Source of the DNA: Pseudomonas triticifolii
GTDB lineage: Bacteria > Pseudomonadota > Gammaproteobacteria > Pseudomonadales > Pseudomonadaceae
Assembly: GCF_014358015.1 (NCBI RefSeq)
Contig: NZ_JACONV010000005.1
Location: 124,001-188,000, forward strand
Reading direction: 5' to 3'
Length of the DNA: 64,000 nucleotides
Of the stretch, positions 63,391 to 64,000 are shown in pieces. The notes beneath the pieces are model-generated. The model did not search any database and was not told the DNA's origin. It saw only the letters and a list, made by a program, of their open reading frames with translations. Position numbers and translations under genes: made by a program. The number at the start of each line of letters is the position of its first letter. Positions within the stretch are counted from its first letter, which is position 1.

Positions 63391-64000
63391 ATGGACGCGT
63401 TCGAACTCCCCGACACTCTGGCCCAGGCGCTGCAACGTCGCGCCGCAAAAACGCCTGACCAACTGGCGCTGCGTTTTCTCATCGACGAAAACAGTCAGGG
63501 TCTGGTGTTGACCTACCGTGATCTGGACCTGCGTGCACGCACCATCGCAGCAGCCCTCAAGCGCGAGGCAACGCCGGGAGATCGCGCTGTTCTGCTGTTC
63601 CACAGCGGGCCGGACTACGTGGCGGCGTTCTTCGGTTGCCTGTATGCCGGTGTCATTGCGGTGCCGGCTTACCCGCCGGAATCCAATCGCCGTCATCATC
63701 AGGAGCGTCTGCTGTCGATCATCGCCGACGCCGAGCCGCGTGTGCTGCTGACCGGTTCCGACCTGCAATCGGCCTTGCTGCAAATGGATGAACTGGCGGC
63801 GGTCGATGCGCCGCACCTGCTGTGTGTCGACACTCTGGACAGCACCCTGGCCGAAGGCTGGCAAGGGCCCGAGTTGCAGGGCAACGATATCGCGTTTCTG
63901 CAGTACACCTCCGGCTCGACCGCCTTGCCCAAGGGCGTGCAGGTGACCCACGGCAATCTGGTGGCCAACGAACTGCTGATTCGCCACGGCTTCGGTATCG
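63391..64000 (+). CDS. pvdL: Pyoverdine chromophore NRPS PvdL (5' part, runs off the window)
   Basis: The first 203 codons of a giant synthetase; the window ends mid-gene. The visible part is the N-terminal acyl-CoA ligase-like domain, which activates a fatty acid to start pyoverdine assembly (TYRDLDLRARTIAAALKR, and the ATP-binding core FLQYTSGSTALPKGV). That domain, together with the pvdS and pvdG neighbours, identifies PvdL. AGGAA lies about 10 bp upstream of ATG 63391. Confidence 0.93.
   Translation, partial: MDAFELPDTLAQALQRRAAKTPDQLALRFLIDENSQGLVLTYRDLDLRARTIAAALKREATPGDRAVLLFHSGPDYVAAFFGCLYAGVIAVPAYPPESNRRHHQERLLSIIADAEPRVLLTGSDLQSALLQMDELAAVDAPHLLCVDTLDSTLAEGWQGPELQGNDIAFLQYTSGSTALPKGVQVTHGNLVANELLIRHGFGI

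Noticed and set aside
1..64000. CRISPR array, rRNA, prophage structural genes
   Set aside because: No regularly spaced repeats, no rRNA-like sequence and no capsid or tail genes were seen.

Overview
The window looks like chromosome from a fluorescent pseudomonad, most likely the Pseudomonas syringae group. The GC-rich coding style and the gene families fit, and the right edge carries the start of a pyoverdine locus (pvdS sigma factor, pvdG thioesterase and the beginning of pvdL). Much of the gene order recalls two separate P. aeruginosa PAO1 blocks: lolCDE-sthA-apbE-gap-mfd, and tal-STAS-mlaA-queF-copRS plus dusA. That comparison is from memory, not from an alignment.

Layout. 0-4.3 kb: an rraB-like gene, then a three-gene operon (circularly permuted ATP-grasp, alpha-E, transglutaminase) preceded by a strong-looking sigma-54 promoter and an NtrC-like box. 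4.4-10.6 kb: small housekeeping and hypothetical genes (rhodanese-like protein without its cysteine, glutamine amidotransferase, CorA, crotonase, EthD-like protein, DUF4124 protein, cytochrome c) and a 54-codon gene. 10.9 kb: tRNA-Ser(GGA). 11-24 kb: SDR, isochorismatase-like protein, a DUF3142 pair, SNF2 helicase, CsiV, mfd and gap. 24-33.8 kb: MFS symporter, apbE, sthA, GDPD, PilZ protein and lolCDE. 33.9-42.3 kb: copRS with a CopR-type box, queF, DUF4404 protein, HAD-like protein, mlaA, PilZ protein, a response-regulator phosphatase with its STAS partner, and tal.

42.5-54.6 kb is accessory DNA lying between tal and dusA. It holds a Fur-box TonB receptor, a carboxypeptidase G2-like peptidase, a LexA-box orphan UmuD-like gene, a short Rhs protein followed by an ankyrin protein (candidate toxin and immunity pair), an arsenic operon that has lost arsB but seems to keep an arsB 3' scar, a GAF-PAS-GGDEF-EAL protein, and a graveyard of IS256, IS66 and dusA-type integrase fragments directly abutting dusA. 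54.6-60.9 kb: dusA, a universal stress protein and four overlapping signalling genes forming a likely phosphorelay. 61-64 kb: a SnoaL-like exported protein, then pvdS (Fur box) and, divergently, a PvdS-type promoter, a 21-codon ORF overlapping pvdG, pvdG, and pvdL running off the end.

No clearly unprecedented system was found. The best candidates for something undescribed are the nitrogen-regulated ATP-grasp/transglutaminase operon, the Rhs/ankyrin pair, the LexA-controlled orphan S24 protein and the small ORF coupled to pvdG.
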